Source: Cavia porcellus
Taxonomy: Eukaryota; Chordata; Mammalia; Rodentia; Caviidae
Direction: 5' to 3'
DNA: 64,000 nucleotides
Assembly (NCBI RefSeq): GCF_034190915.1
Contig: NW_026947484.1
Coordinates: 134,948,982-135,012,981 of the forward strand
Both the position numbers and the translations under genes were made by a program. The notes beneath the pieces were generated by a model that was not told the DNA's origin, made no database searches, and worked only from the letters and a program-made list of their open reading frames with translations. Positions 1-9,436 of this stretch are shown here, piece by piece; position 1 is the first letter of the stretch; every line of letters starts with the position of its first letter.

Positions 1-212
1 AACTTTGTCTTGAATAATCCTATTAAAATGAGACAAGAATGTTAACACAATATATAACTCCTTAATTTAAACTCTACTAAAACATCACCCACTTAACCTT
101 AAGCAATTAATTTACATCACAGGAGTAAAAATGCATGTGTAATTCAACTCCATAAAGGTAATCCTAAAGTAAGATACTGAGAAAATACAACATTGTGACA
201 TTTTTTAAAGCG
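1..212. other. AT-rich single-copy DNA
   Basis: No ORF, SINE or other repeat is recognisable here. The stretch ends at the target-site duplication of the first ID SINE. Confidence 0.5.
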
Positions 213-221
213 GTCATTTCA

Positions 222-331
222 GGGGCTGGGGATTTAGCTCAGTGACATAAGCTCCTGCCTTGCAAGCAGGCAGTCGTGAGTTCGATCCCTGGTACCGATA
301 AAAAGGAAAAGGACAAAAACAAAAAACCCCT
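222..331 (+). mobile_element. ID SINE (young type)
   Basis: tRNA-Ala-derived SINE with a pol III A box (TAGCTCAGTGAC) and B box (GTTCGATCCCT), then the lineage tail GGTACCGATAAAAAGG and an A-rich end. The target-site duplication GTCATTTCA lies at 213-221 and 332-340. The near-consensus sequence and intact duplication mean a recent insertion. Confidence 0.95.
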
Positions 332-462
332 GTCATTTCAAAACAGATTTAATATTCTGCCACATTTAATTTCCTTAGATTAAGTATAATGAGGGTTTTA
401 AGCATTACCTATAGCAGTATACATTATTTTTTAATAAAACAATTTTATTGTTCATTTGTTTG

Positions 463-605
463 TTTTTGAGATAGGGTCTCACTATGTAGTTCACGCTAAT
501 TTTGAATTTTCTATGTGGCTCAGGCTAGCCTTGAACTTTTCATGATTCTACTGCCTCAGTCTCCTGAGTGCTGGAATTACAGATGTACACCACCACACCC
601 AGCTT
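463..605 (-). mobile_element. B1 SINE
   Basis: Reverse-complement B1 (7SL-derived): TTTTTGAGA poly-T head, the 'GGCTAGCCTTGAACTT' block and the 'CCTGAGTGCTGGAATTACAG' box. Moderately diverged. Confidence 0.9.
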
Positions 606-681
606 ACAGTAAACCAATTCTTTATGAAACTTTGTCTTCATCAAAAAAGGGCCAGCACACATATATAGAAATACATTGACC

Positions 682-767
682 GGGCCAGGGATATAGCTCA
701 GCGGCATAAGCACCTGCATGGTAAGCTCAAGGTCTTGAGTTCAATTCCTAGTACCTGCCCCCCTCGA

Positions 768-810
<43 letters not shown>
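682..810 (+). mobile_element. ID SINE with expanded (GAAA)n tail
   Basis: ID body at 682-765 followed by about eleven GAAA units at 766-810, which replaced the A-tail. Target-site duplication ACATTGAC at 673-680 and 815-822. Its middle (AAGCTCAAGGTCTTGAG) differs from the young consensus, so it is an older subtype. Confidence 0.9.
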
Positions 811-822
811 GCAGACATTGAC

Positions 823-2186
823 TGACCAAAAATTTAATGTACACATCCACAGCAAGAGTCAGTTAGTTTGCAAATATACACAATAGGTATTCCCTATCTT
901 AAGTTGATAGGCAGTATTAGTCTATCATATACCCTTATTTCAACTCTATTAGCAGCTCAACTGCATAAACAACCTGCTAAAGTGAACCCAAGTTGCCCGT
1001 TAAATATTGTCTCTTCAAAATAAAACACTTGCTTTTCAGGGACTGAAATTCCTACATCTCTGCTACCACATTCTTGACCCAAATATGCAAAATACTTACA
1101 GTGGCTGTCACATTACTTCCTTTCACTTAGAGGCTTCACTCAGTCAGGCCCATAAACTGTTTTCTCAAATACGAAATTTAGCAATAAAGTTTTTCCTGCC
1201 ATCTGAGCACAGACTTGCTCTCAAATTCTATTGTATACTGGTTATAAATAGCAACTGATTCACAACTTCCTGAGGTAGGGGGTCATCCTTCCTTGAGCTT
1301 TGTCTGTGTGGACTTGATTAACACACAGGAAAATATCTTATTGCAGCTCTTTCAGTACAGCTGACCAAAACTGATATATATGCAACACACACACATACAC
1401 ACACCCAACTTATTCTTGGCAGAATAAATTCTCTTTATGATCTTTGTCATAAATTATTCCCATAACTTTGGAGAAAAACCAGCTTTGCCAGCAAATAGAT
1501 TCTGATGATGGTCTGATGAAAAGAAAATTACCCTTAAAAGCCTTGAGAAAGAAATTAAACTGAAATGGGCAGGAAAACTCTAACATTACCAAAGTACAAC
1601 AGAACTCTTGATAAAAGACAACATAGAATATCAAAATTCAAACAGCTGCTGTTGCAAATTTTTTCCTGCTTCTGATGTTGATAGGCAATTTCTAGAGATT
1701 TCAGGGTGTCTTTTAGAATCAGGTCTTCTTCACTATGGACAACAAGAATTGTTTTCTTGGGCTTCTGGGAGGCACCTAGAAGTTTCTGTCTTTGTTAATC
1801 CTTTTCCTTGGGTTAGTATGGTTTTAGGTGTAAATATCAAATTGGTATTTTTGAAAAGGATAAAAATTGCCAGGACTACAACAACTTTTTAAACTTGAAA
1901 ACTTTTGGCACAAATAGCTACATCTATAGAACTCACCCAAATAGAAATGACATGGATAATATTTCTGTAGTAACAGTAGTATAGCAACATTAATTTGGGA
2001 CATGTGACGAATTTTGTATTGAAGGCACATAAACATAGCTCTGTCAGACCCACATTTTTCTTTATAATATTTCTACTGATTATTAATTTTGAGTTATATT
2101 AAACAATGAGCACTTAATAGAAAAAATAACAAAAAAGTACTGAGTTCTTAGTATTTATTGTTTATTTAAAAAGCATAAAAATTTTC
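823..2186. other. Single-copy AT-rich DNA, no gene seen
   Basis: About 1.36 kb with only short chance ORFs on both strands and a small CA-rich patch near 1386-1405. No splice-flanked conserved exon or recognisable repeat was found. Confidence 0.45.
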
Positions 2187-3400
2187 AACATCAACTGTTT
2201 TTGGTGTACTAAGTCTAAAAAAACACAAATTCTTATATGAATGAAAACAGTAGTTTACAATGAAAACAGCACTTTACAAAAAAATCGTTATTTCAATTAT
2301 AACATCTAAAGTAGTCTGCACATGTGAAAACAGCATGTTCCATATGCATGCATTACTGACACTGACCTCACAATGTCTTATGCTTTCTTGGCCTTTCTGT
2401 AGAACATACTTGACATCTCACTGGTCTTGCTGTTTTGTCAGGAGGTTCTTATTATACAGTGTGCCGTTAACAAGAACATAAAATATCAATAAAATAAAGT
2501 ATTAAATTCTTACTATATTGTGTGTTTAGAATGGCATTTTCACATCAGCTGTGTACTTCCTTACAAAACCTAAAAGATAATATCAGAAATAAATTCCTAT
2601 ATGAATTGCAATTTAAATGCCAATAGAACTCTACCACAAAAATGAGCCTCGCTTTAACTATCCTACCCAAGGCAGTCTTCACACATAACAAGTACATGTT
2701 TCAACATACACCTCACTTATACTGACAGCACATGTGCTCAGCTTTCATATGTGGCATTCTTGTCATCTCTCTTACCTTCCTGTTTTTTTCAGGAGCTTCC
2801 TAATAAAGCACTTAGCAGTGAAATAAAGTACCAATAAAATAAAATATCAAATATGTAATAAGTGCGTAAGTGAATAGACAGCAACATTTTTACATCAGCT
2901 ATGTACTTGCTTACAAAACCTAAAACATAATTTCAAAAATAAAATCCTATGTGTAGGGGCTGGGGATTTAGCTCAGCGGCATAAGCACCTGCCTTGCAAG
3001 CAGGCAGTCGTGAGTTTGATCCCCGGTACCGACAAAAAGGAAAAAAACAAAAAAAGACCAAAAAAAAAAAAAAAAAAAAAAATCCTATGTGTACTAGAAT
3101 GTAAACAAACAAAAGTCTGCCACAGAAATAAGCTCTGCTTCAACAGTCACACCCAAGGTAATCTTCACACATGAGAACTGCATGTTCCATACACAATTAT
3201 TGCTTACGTTGATAAGCATGTGTTTTGTTTTCCTGTCTTTTCCCATAGGGCACAGTTGACATAGTTTATATTTGCCTGTTATTATAGTAGGTCTTTGTGA
3301 TGCTGTGGCTGCCTGTTCACCTGCTGCCAGCTCACTGATGTGCTCCACAATTTTTTTTCCTAGTTTCCTGGGCAGAAACATTTTATTTTTCCTCTGCTGT
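2187..3400 (-). repeat. Diverged tandem repeat carrying a piggyBac C-terminal Cys-rich segment, ~350 bp period
   Basis: Three successive blocks share the same landmarks. The motif ACATCARCT...GTACTT...AAACCTAAAA occurs near 2188, 2542 and 2892, spacing 354 and 350 bp, and the CACACAT...CATGTT block occurs near 2310, 2680 and 3165. Read on the minus strand, the block nearest the transposase (about 3160-3265) encodes a CxxC-P-(x)-KDRKTK-type cysteine-rich segment. The block at about 2310-2420 encodes CQVC...RKHK...C..C...MEHAV.TC. The middle block (about 2690-2810) is more decayed. An ID SINE (2956-3082) splits the third block. Read with the adjacent transposase, this is a piggyBac cysteine-rich domain plus downstream flank duplicated twice. 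Confidence 0.65.
2956..3082 (+). mobile_element. ID SINE (young type)
   Basis: Near-consensus ID with A/B boxes, the GGTACCGACAAAAAGG tail and about 20 terminal A. Target-site duplication TCCTATGTGTA at 2945-2955 and 3083-3093. It is inserted into the piggyBac-derived tandem repeat. Confidence 0.95.
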
Positions 3401-3665
3401 AAATGATCTTATGAGCTTCAGTTTAATACTCTAAGAAAGTTTCTCTGCAGTATTTTGCACTTACTTTATTTGTAAACTATCAAACTATTTATGCCATACT
3501 TATTTAGCATCCAATGAAACACAACCACTGATGAATGCTGTTTCAAGTGACATCACAGGTGCTACACAACTCATCAACAACATCTACTTCACCTTTGATT
3601 TTGTAGTAGAAAGTCTCCATCTGAGGATTCCCTTTTACTGAGGTTGCCCTATCATTACTGCCCTA
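3094..3665 (-). pseudogene. piggyBac-superfamily transposase relic, C-terminal catalytic part and Cys-rich domain
   Basis: Minus-strand translation of 3572-3645 gives a FYYKIKGEVDVVDELCST-like segment. This matches the piggyBac 'FYN-TKGGVD-xD' motif holding the last catalytic aspartates, and both D residues are kept. Downstream (3480-3520) follows LNKYGINSLIVYK, the 'mLNiaGINs-iiY' helix of the family. An uninterrupted 95-codon stretch (3381 down to 3094) then runs through FLPRKLGKKIVEH into a cysteine-rich segment CQLCPMGKDRKTKH, resembling the C-terminal zinc-binding region of insect-type piggyBac transposases. Several in-frame stops and frame changes show it is dead. It was contiguous with 4562-5640 before B1, LTR-like and L1-tail insertions separated the halves. 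Whether the source was a mobile element or a PGBD-type gene copy is not resolved. Confidence 0.75.
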
Positions 3666-3668
3666 ATA

Positions 3669-3688
3669 AGCCAGGCATGGTAGTGTGT
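3669..3688 (+). mobile_element. B1 SINE, 5' part (split)
   Basis: The head GCCAGGCATGGTAGTGTG of a B1 whose remainder resumes at 4067. The LTR-like element at 3689-4066 separates the two pieces. Confidence 0.7.
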
Positions 3689-4066
3689 CTGGGTTACTTT
3701 TCTATTGTTGCTGGGATAAAACACCTGACACCCAAAATGAAGGAAGGAAAGGTTTATTTAGCTGTTTGTGGTGGTTTCAGTCCAAAATTAGCTGGCTGCA
3801 AGGCAAGGTTGCATGGCACGGGGGCAACACTTCAAGGCAGATGCAAGCAAAAGCAGCCAGAACACAATCAGGGAAAAGCCTTTTCTCCCTTACATTGTAA
3901 GAAGCAGGCTACCCACCTCCTTGGGCAAGTACAGCATTCACAAAATCTCCTTGCCCTCCTCTGCATCTGGTTAGAATGTTTACAAAGTAAGAACCCCAGT
4001 TCCCTGCTGAGCCTATTAGTTAAACTTTGAAACTTCTCAAATTGACACAATGTATCAACCATTACA
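3689..4066 (-). mobile_element. LTR-like element, MaLR-like
   Basis: On the minus strand it starts TGTAATGGTTGATACATTG, contains AATAAACC as polyadenylation signal, and ends ...GTTTTATCCCAGCAACAATAGAAAAGTAACCC, the typical 3' end of rodent ERVL-MaLR (MT-like) LTRs. At about 378 bp it fits such an LTR. It sits inside a B1, so it is the younger of the two. The 3' end resembles the element at 55405-55808. Family assignment is by recall only. Confidence 0.5.
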
Positions 4067-4198
4067 AGGCAAATGCTTATAATCCCAGCATCTGGGGAGA
4101 TAGAGACAGGACTACTGGGAGTTTGAGGCCAGCTAGAACTACATAATGAGTTCCAAGGAGAGCCTAAACTGCATAGCAAGATTTTGTCTCAAAAAAAG
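4067..4198 (+). mobile_element. B1 SINE, 3' part (split)
   Basis: Continues the B1 from 3688: AATCCCAGCAT, TTTGAGGCCAGCTAGAACTACATAATGAG and a terminal TTTTGTCTCAAAAAAA. Confidence 0.8.
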
Positions 4199-4199
4199 G

Positions 4200-4392
4200 A
4201 GAAACAAAAAAAAGGAAAACAAAGTGAGAAAAAAAAAAAAAAAAAGGAAAAAAATAGAAACAAAGCTTTTGTTACTGGGGAGAGGAATGAGTTGAAGTGA
4301 GGGTAGGGAAATGGAAAAAAACAAGTTATATCATGTACAAGTACAAATTCTCTGATGAATGTGATCATTATGTACATCTAAAATGTACCAAT
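4200..4392 (+). mobile_element. L1 3' end, polypurine type
   Basis: Matches the 3' end of L1 P1 at 23210-23400: purine-rich run, GGAAACAAAGCTTTTGT, then ATTATGTACATC..AAATGTACCAATA. 5'-truncated copy inside the piggyBac relic. Confidence 0.75.
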
Positions 4393-4545
4393 AGCTGGGC
4401 ACGGTGGCACATATCTGTAATCCCAGCATTCAGGAGGCTGAGGTAGGAAAATTGCTGCAAGTTTGACCCAGCCTGAGCTACAAAGTGAGTTCTAGGCCAG
4501 CCTGAACAGCATAGTGAAACCCTGACTCAAAAAGACAAAAGAAAA
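4393..4545 (+). mobile_element. B1 SINE
   Basis: GCTGGGCACGGTGGCAC head, duplicated 'GGCCAGCCTGA' block and GACTCAAAAAGAC tail. Imperfect duplication AATGTACCAA / AATATACCAA flanks it, so it landed in the A-tail of the L1 end before it. Confidence 0.9.
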
Positions 4546-4561
4546 AAAATATACCAACAAA

Positions 4562-5640
4562 ATCTGATTGGAAAACAAAACTTCCATCATGGTGGAAAGT
4601 TGATATTGACAATACCACTTTGTTTTTCTTTGCCACTTATGAAGCCAATGATATATTTTTCTAAAATACAAAGATTATAATATACAAAGGTCTGTTTTGA
4701 AATAGCAATATTTCATTTTTGTTTTTTTCCTTATATAATTCCTGTGCTGGTCAACTTGTACTCTGTTAGCAAATGTAACATCAATTGCAAACTAGTAAAC
4801 ATACTGTTGAATATCACACTCTGATTAGTTTGAGAACTGGGAATAACATCTGTTCATAGCATAATTCATTTTACTACTATCCTAGTAAGACTGGCTGAGC
4901 TCCAGGACAAATGCTTAAACTGAAAATATAACAAGTCTTTTCATCTACAAGGACATAAATTTTATGTCACAGTTTGACCCACTGCTTTTCAATAAATTTT
5001 TTACATTCCTGTGATGACCTTGGGAAATGCTTGCTAAGTATAACAGACATATGAATGCTTTTAGTTCAGCTTGTGAGATGTCATAATAAATACATTTGTT
5101 AATATGGCCATTGGTGCATACAGAACATTTTACCTGCATTTCAGCCCTTGCATATTTCACAGTATCTTTTAGCATTTTGTCTGTTACAATTTCCAACAAT
5201 GAATAGTAGTGCTGGCTTTCTGTTCATTATGTTTCAACATTGCCTAGACCTGCACTATATTTTCAGACACTGTTCTAACACTGCGTTGCTCCATTTTATT
5301 GTGTGGCCATTTTGCTTCATTTCAACTCATCAAATAAGCAATCACATTACTGTTTTCTTCATCATCTGGATCAAGGAGCTCTGCATACAGACTATTTCTG
5401 TATTACTTGATTCTTGCTCTGGTTCACTGTCACAGAAACTTTGGCTCACATAGCCAATGTCAAACTCATGATCATCATACACCCACACTTCTCTTCATTA
5501 TGAAAGCATGTACTTTATTATAATGGATCATCTTCATGATTCATCTGATGATTCACTTTTGACTTCTTCTAAAACTTACAAATCTGTTTTTCATATGCCA
5601 TTGCACTTAACAGGGCTACTTCTACCAGAAAAGCAAAAGA
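4562..5640 (-). pseudogene. piggyBac-superfamily transposase relic, N-terminal and central part
   Basis: Read on the minus strand from 5640 downwards: an acidic, serine-rich N-terminus (VLEEVKSESSDES-like); a segment ending LLEIVTDKMLKDTVKYARAEMQ (5199-5130), matching the family's 'F-eilE-Iv-yTN-e'; ISQAELKAFICLLYL (5070-5030), matching 'ELkAFiGLLilmG'; then VIFNSMFTSLQLM (about 4780-4815), aligning with the 'FFDNFFTS' motif with the catalytic D replaced by N; EYKLTSTGII and KKNKVVLSISTFHHD (4586-4640), aligning with 'GTirknK' and 'KKNk-V-lLSTmHhD'. Many stops and frameshifts are present. Terminal inverted repeats and TTAA target duplications were not resolved. Confidence 0.75.
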
Positions 5641-6689
5641 AAACTTTTTTTAAAAAACACACCCCAGAGTGATGTGGTTCTACTGGACCCTCCATGACAT
5701 TCAAGTAAACATATGCAAAACCAGTTAGCCAGAATATAAGGTGAGTATAAATACCATTTTGCTACTTTTGCATATGCATACCCTCCTTGCTATCTGTCAT
5801 ACCAAGTGGATAAATACATATACTGGTTTTTGTATCCCTCAGGGAGAAGCACTGAGACACAGAGTCAGCAACTACGACACGAAAGTACAAATTTACAGCA
5901 GATAAGGGATGGATGGATGGGTTCTTTCGGACCCAGTCTTAAGCCCCTCATAAGACAATCATAACATAGTTATTACAAAGAGAAATCCTGCTAGTGTTTA
6001 ATGTGCTCTGATATGTTGTAGCTTTCATAACATAAATAAACTATTTCAAAAATAAAAATGTTTAGTGCATTTAACCACATTTATGCCTTTATTGCTAATA
6101 TAGAAAGTTTCTTCGAAGCTGATTTTACTTTTCTAATTTTCGTTAAATTACTTTGTTCCTTTTATGACCTGTATCTCTTACACTGGTTTGTTTTTCATTG
6201 GTTTTACTGTTTTATTATCCTGGGTTTTATCCTCTTTAAAATAAATAAATATAAATAAATAAATAAATGGTTATCTACTTCACATATAGGTTGTCAAAAG
6301 GTCCTATACAAAAAATAACTATCATTTTCCAAACAAAATCTGCCTCAACAACCTCATGTTTGTCACTATAACTTAATTAACTACTCAGGCATTTTAATAC
6401 CCAGTACCCTCCTGCTCCATGGCTCTCTTAACCCATGACATCTTTTAAACTCCATTGTTCACACCCCCTAGTTTCATAACTTGACTTCCTCTATGGGTGG
6501 ACATTCTATTTCCTAAGTGCTGACCCAGTTTTCAAATCCTGGATCTTTCAAATGCTTCCTAAATTTAGTCAATTTATGTCCCTGGATGTTGGTTTTCAAG
6601 CTTGTTTCAACAGTTCTAAATGAAACAAAGGCTGAGAACACCTAAGAACTTGAACAATTTTTTAAAAATTGCTTTGTTTTAGAAATGGG
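5641..6689. other. Single-copy AT-rich DNA
   Basis: No gene or clear repeat apart from a (GGAT)3 patch near 5909 and an (AAAT)n run at 6240-6268. The 66-codon ORF at 6058-6258 is hydrophobic, low complexity and runs into the AAAT repeat; I treat it as chance. Confidence 0.4.
6240..6268. repeat. (AAAT)n simple repeat
   Basis: About seven ATAA/AAAT units in sequence. Confidence 0.8.
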
Positions 6690-6855
6690 AAGTATACCAA
6701 GAGAGAGATGGAGAAGGGATGTAAAGGACATATAGTAAGAATTAAGACATATTATGTACATGTAACAATGCTCCACCATGAATGTAATCATTATGTACTG
6801 GAAACCTACTGTGACAAAAATAAAAATAAAAACTAAGATAAAAACAAAAATAAAA
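6690..6855 (+). mobile_element. L1 3' end fragment, polypurine type
   Basis: GGGAAGTATACCAAGAG purine run, then ACATGTAACAATG...GAATGTAATCATTATGTACTG and a (AAAAAT)n tail, the layout of the other polypurine L1 tails at 4200 and 29640. Heavily 5'-truncated. Confidence 0.65.
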
Positions 6856-7092
6856 AACTTAACTGTTGTTTCTTCTCATTAAAACCACATGCACACACAA
6901 ACAAAGGCAAAGACAAAGACTTCTCTAGAGATTAAATAGTATCTAAGGCAGTTAGGATTCACAAAAAAAGAAGGTGGAGCATACATAGTCACAATGGGCA
7001 ATCTCCCAAAAAAGAGACAGGAGCATTCATTTAGGTCCTTAGGAGAACAAAAAAGCAGAAATAAGAGAATAGAGCATGCCTTTTTTGTTTTC

Positions 7093-7166
7093 CAGCACTA
7101 GAGGTCAAACACAGAACCTTGTGCACATCAGGTATGTGCTTTACCACTGAGCTACATTCCTAGCCT
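7093..7166 (-). mobile_element. ID SINE (old type)
   Basis: Antisense ID: CCAGCACTAGAGGTCAAACACAG...TTTACCACTGAGCTACATTCCTAGCC. This resembles the general rodent ID (GTAGCTCAGTGGTAAAGC), not the younger lineage type. Confidence 0.8.
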
Positions 7167-7339
7167 AAGAACACTTTTTAAAGCATAATAAAATAAAATG
7201 CTTAAAATGCTTATGCTCTTATGTTTTATTTTCTATTGCTTTTATGTAAGAAACGTATCAAACACAGCTTATTAATATAGAATATAATCTGTAATATAAT
7301 CAATCTGTCATATATATGACTGTATTTTTAGTATATTAA

Positions 7340-7497
7340 TTCCTGGTGTTGTGGCAAACATCTGTAATCCCAGCACTCAAGAGGCTGAGGCAGGAGGATT
7401 ACTGTGAGTTTGAGGCCATCCTGCACTAAAAGTGAATTCAAGGCCATCCTGAACTACACAGTGAGACTCTATTTTTATAAAACCAAAACAAAACAAG
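7340..7497 (+). mobile_element. B1 SINE
   Basis: TGTAATCCCAGCACTCAAGAGG, GTTTGAGGCCATCCTG and its duplicate AAGGCCATCCTGAACTACAC, ending in an AAACCAAAAC tail. Confidence 0.9.
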
Positions 7498-7893
7498 TTG
7501 ATAGTATATTTTTAAAAACTCTGAATATAGTTAAGTTAAATTCTCTGAGAAAGAAAATATTAATGCTCTATATTAATTAATGACACTCGTGTATAAGGAC
7601 AAGTTGCTCCAAATCATTTAAAATATTTGATTTGATTTAAGAATGACATAGTAATTTGGAATATGCTGAAATCTGATTTACAAAACCATAAAGAGACAAA
7701 ATTGTTAATTTTGCAGTATGTAAATTTTAACTTTAATAAGAAAATTAATGAGAGGTACCAGGAATACTCTCACTCCTAAGATGAAATAAATGGATAAAAT
7801 GTGCCTTTCCAAAGTAATTAATGACAAAACTGGACAAACATACAAAGTGAGCACTTTCAGATGGTTAAGGACATTGTGACCCCTGAAAAAAAA

Positions 7894-7934
<41 letters not shown>

Positions 7935-8181
7935 CAGGTCCTAGCTTTTTCTCTGAAGGGTCTTTCTAGAAAGCAGAAGTGAGAGGAAGAACCCAAATAG
8001 AACATAGCAACTTTACAGAACTGAGGATAGATTGGAGTCTAGACAAAAGGCTGAAGCAATGAAAAATCTCATGACAGAGTAACATAAAGTAGGGAGTGAC
8101 ACAGAGAAAAAGCTATAGAAAGCTAAGTACATCCCTTGAAGCTTTGTCTAAACACTACCTTCAAATAAACTGAGTAATAGT
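7498..8181. other. Single-copy DNA with a CA microsatellite
   Basis: Nothing recognisable apart from the dinucleotide repeat at 7896-7930. Confidence 0.4.
7896..7930. repeat. (CA)n microsatellite
   Basis: Uninterrupted AC/CA dinucleotides, about 17 units. It is the source of the poly-CV start of a chance minus-strand ORF. Confidence 0.95.
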
Positions 8182-8322
8182 TTTATTTGTTTGTTTGTTT
8201 GTTTGTTTGTTTGAGACACAGACTCACTATGTACCCCATGCTGGCCTCAAACTCTCAGCATCCTGCTGCTTCAACTTCCCGAGTACTAGGATTACAGGCA
8301 TATTCCACTGTGCCTGGCCCAG
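8182..8322 (-). mobile_element. B1 SINE with (GTTT)n tail
   Basis: (GTTT)7 at about 8182-8211 is the complement of an AAAC-expanded tail; the B1 body follows (GCTGGCCTCAAACTCTCAG, CCCGAGTACTAGGATTACAGG). Confidence 0.9.
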
Positions 8323-8445
8323 AGTAATACTTCTCTAGGTTAGACAACAAACAACAGATGGAAGAAAGAACTGTCAGGGCAGTACAAACTGACTAATACA
8401 CAGAGTTCATACAGGTTTGGGAAACATTCACATTTCAACGATACA

Positions 8446-8600
8446 GCTGGGTGTGGTAGCAGAGGCCTGTGATCCACCACTCTGCAAGTCTGAGCCCAGC
8501 TTGGGTGACTCAGTAATAACCCATCACAAAATTTAAAATAAATAAGGCTGAATATGCAGCTAAGTATGAAGGTTTTCAGTTCAACCCCCAGTATCACACC
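8446..8600 (+). mobile_element. B1-ID dimeric SINE
   Basis: A shortened B1 monomer (GCTGGGTGTGGTAGCAGAGGCCTGTGATCC...GAGCCCAGCTTGGGTGACTCA) is followed by the linker AAAATTTAAAATAAATAAGG and an ID half (GGCTGAATATGCAGCTAAGT...TTCAACCCCCAGTATCACACC). This is the arrangement of the dimeric B1-dID SINEs described in several rodent families. Confidence 0.75.
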
Positions 8601-8649
8601 AGAAAGAGAGAGAAAGAGAATGAGAGAGACAAGAGTCAGAGAAAGGAAG

Positions 8650-8961
8650 AAAAATGACCTTGTGGAATATGCAAATAATGCAGTGAAGCAGTAATGACAT
8701 CTCCATCATAGCTTAACAGTAGAACTCACTAGCTTTAGAATACAGGTAAATTTAGGGGATGCCTAATAGGAATTAAATTGAATCATAAGTAACTTAAGTA
8801 CTCACAAATATACAAACTGAAAAATTGAATGAACACAACAGAAGTCAGACACTTTATAATAGAATACTTACAATGTCCATCATTCAATTAAAACTAGTAA
8901 ACCTGCAAAGAAAATGACACCTATACACTGTGGAAAAATCAGCTAATAAAACTAAAACCCA
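8650..8961 (+). mobile_element. Ancient L1M ORF1 remnant, left part
   Basis: Contains CAGAAGTCAGACACTTTATAATAG, ACAATGTCCATCATTCAATTAAAA and CCTGCAAAGAAAATGACACC, which match my memory of old mammal-wide L1M/HAL1 ORF1 sequence. It continues at 23413 after removal of L1 P1, where AAATGACAGATGTGACAAA follows in register. Confidence 0.7.
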
Positions 8962-9127
8962 TGCTTCCAGGAAGATGGTGAGTGGTTAATAGCAGAGGAA
9001 GTTTTCTTGAGATTTGGTTGTCTAGATATTGGAATATATGAGGAATAAAAGGAAGAAAATGTGTCCCTGGGACCCAGAAAGGATCTGAAGAGAGAACTGA
9101 AGCCCGGGGGAGAGTGACGAGACTTCA

Positions 9128-9436
9128 ATGCAGAAGAATGAGGTAGCAAGCCATGCTTTCTTCTTGAGCCCCGACTCACTGAGAGGGAAGTGGGGCTCAG
9201 ACCTGCAGAAACACAGTGACTACTGTAATCCTCAGAGGCCATCATGGAGAAACACACAAGTGGAATGCAGTAGTGGATTCAGCAGACTGCAGTGGCTGTT
9301 TAGGGTCAAACCATCCTTCAGGAGAGGCAAATTGGCCACCAGCTATCTAGGAATGGGGTCAAATGAGCTCACAGCTCAGAATGTCTGTGGCCCAGGTCCA
9401 TCTAGCAGCTGCCAGAGTCATGGTGAGGATGCTTAG
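9128..9436 (+). CDS. Sense ORF in the L1 P1 5'UTR (uORF candidate)
   Basis: A 102-codon ORF begins 166 bases from the 5' end of P1 and runs in the sense direction. L1 A has a related reading frame in the corresponding position (37226-37681 plus an overlapping frame from 37348): both have MxKx-start, SPDSL/STDSLA, HSDY-PQ, and later W-(x)2-RV-(x)2-F-(x)-R-(x)2-LA...ELT-QN-CG-(x)2-P. L1 A keeps the two halves in different frames, implying one frameshift. It is not ORF1, and no known domain is recognised. It may be residual homology of a non-coding 5'UTR, so coding status is unproven. Confidence 0.3.
   Translation: MQKNEVASHAFFLSPDSLRGKWGSDLQKHSDYCNPQRPSWRNTQVECSSGFSRLQWLFRVKPSFRRGKLATSYLGMGSNELTAQNVCGPGPSSSCQSHGEDA

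Noticed and set aside
222..331. tRNA-like sequence with A and B boxes that could be called a tRNA gene
   Set aside because: It belongs to the ID SINE family: many copies, A-rich tail and flanking duplication, no credible cloverleaf with anticodon arm. The same applies to the other ID copies.
3644..4030. 128-codon ORF
   Set aside because: It crosses a B1 head and the antisense LTR-like element, so it cannot be one ancestral gene.
7705..7932. ORF beginning with alternating Cys-Val
   Set aside because: Translation of the (CA)n microsatellite.
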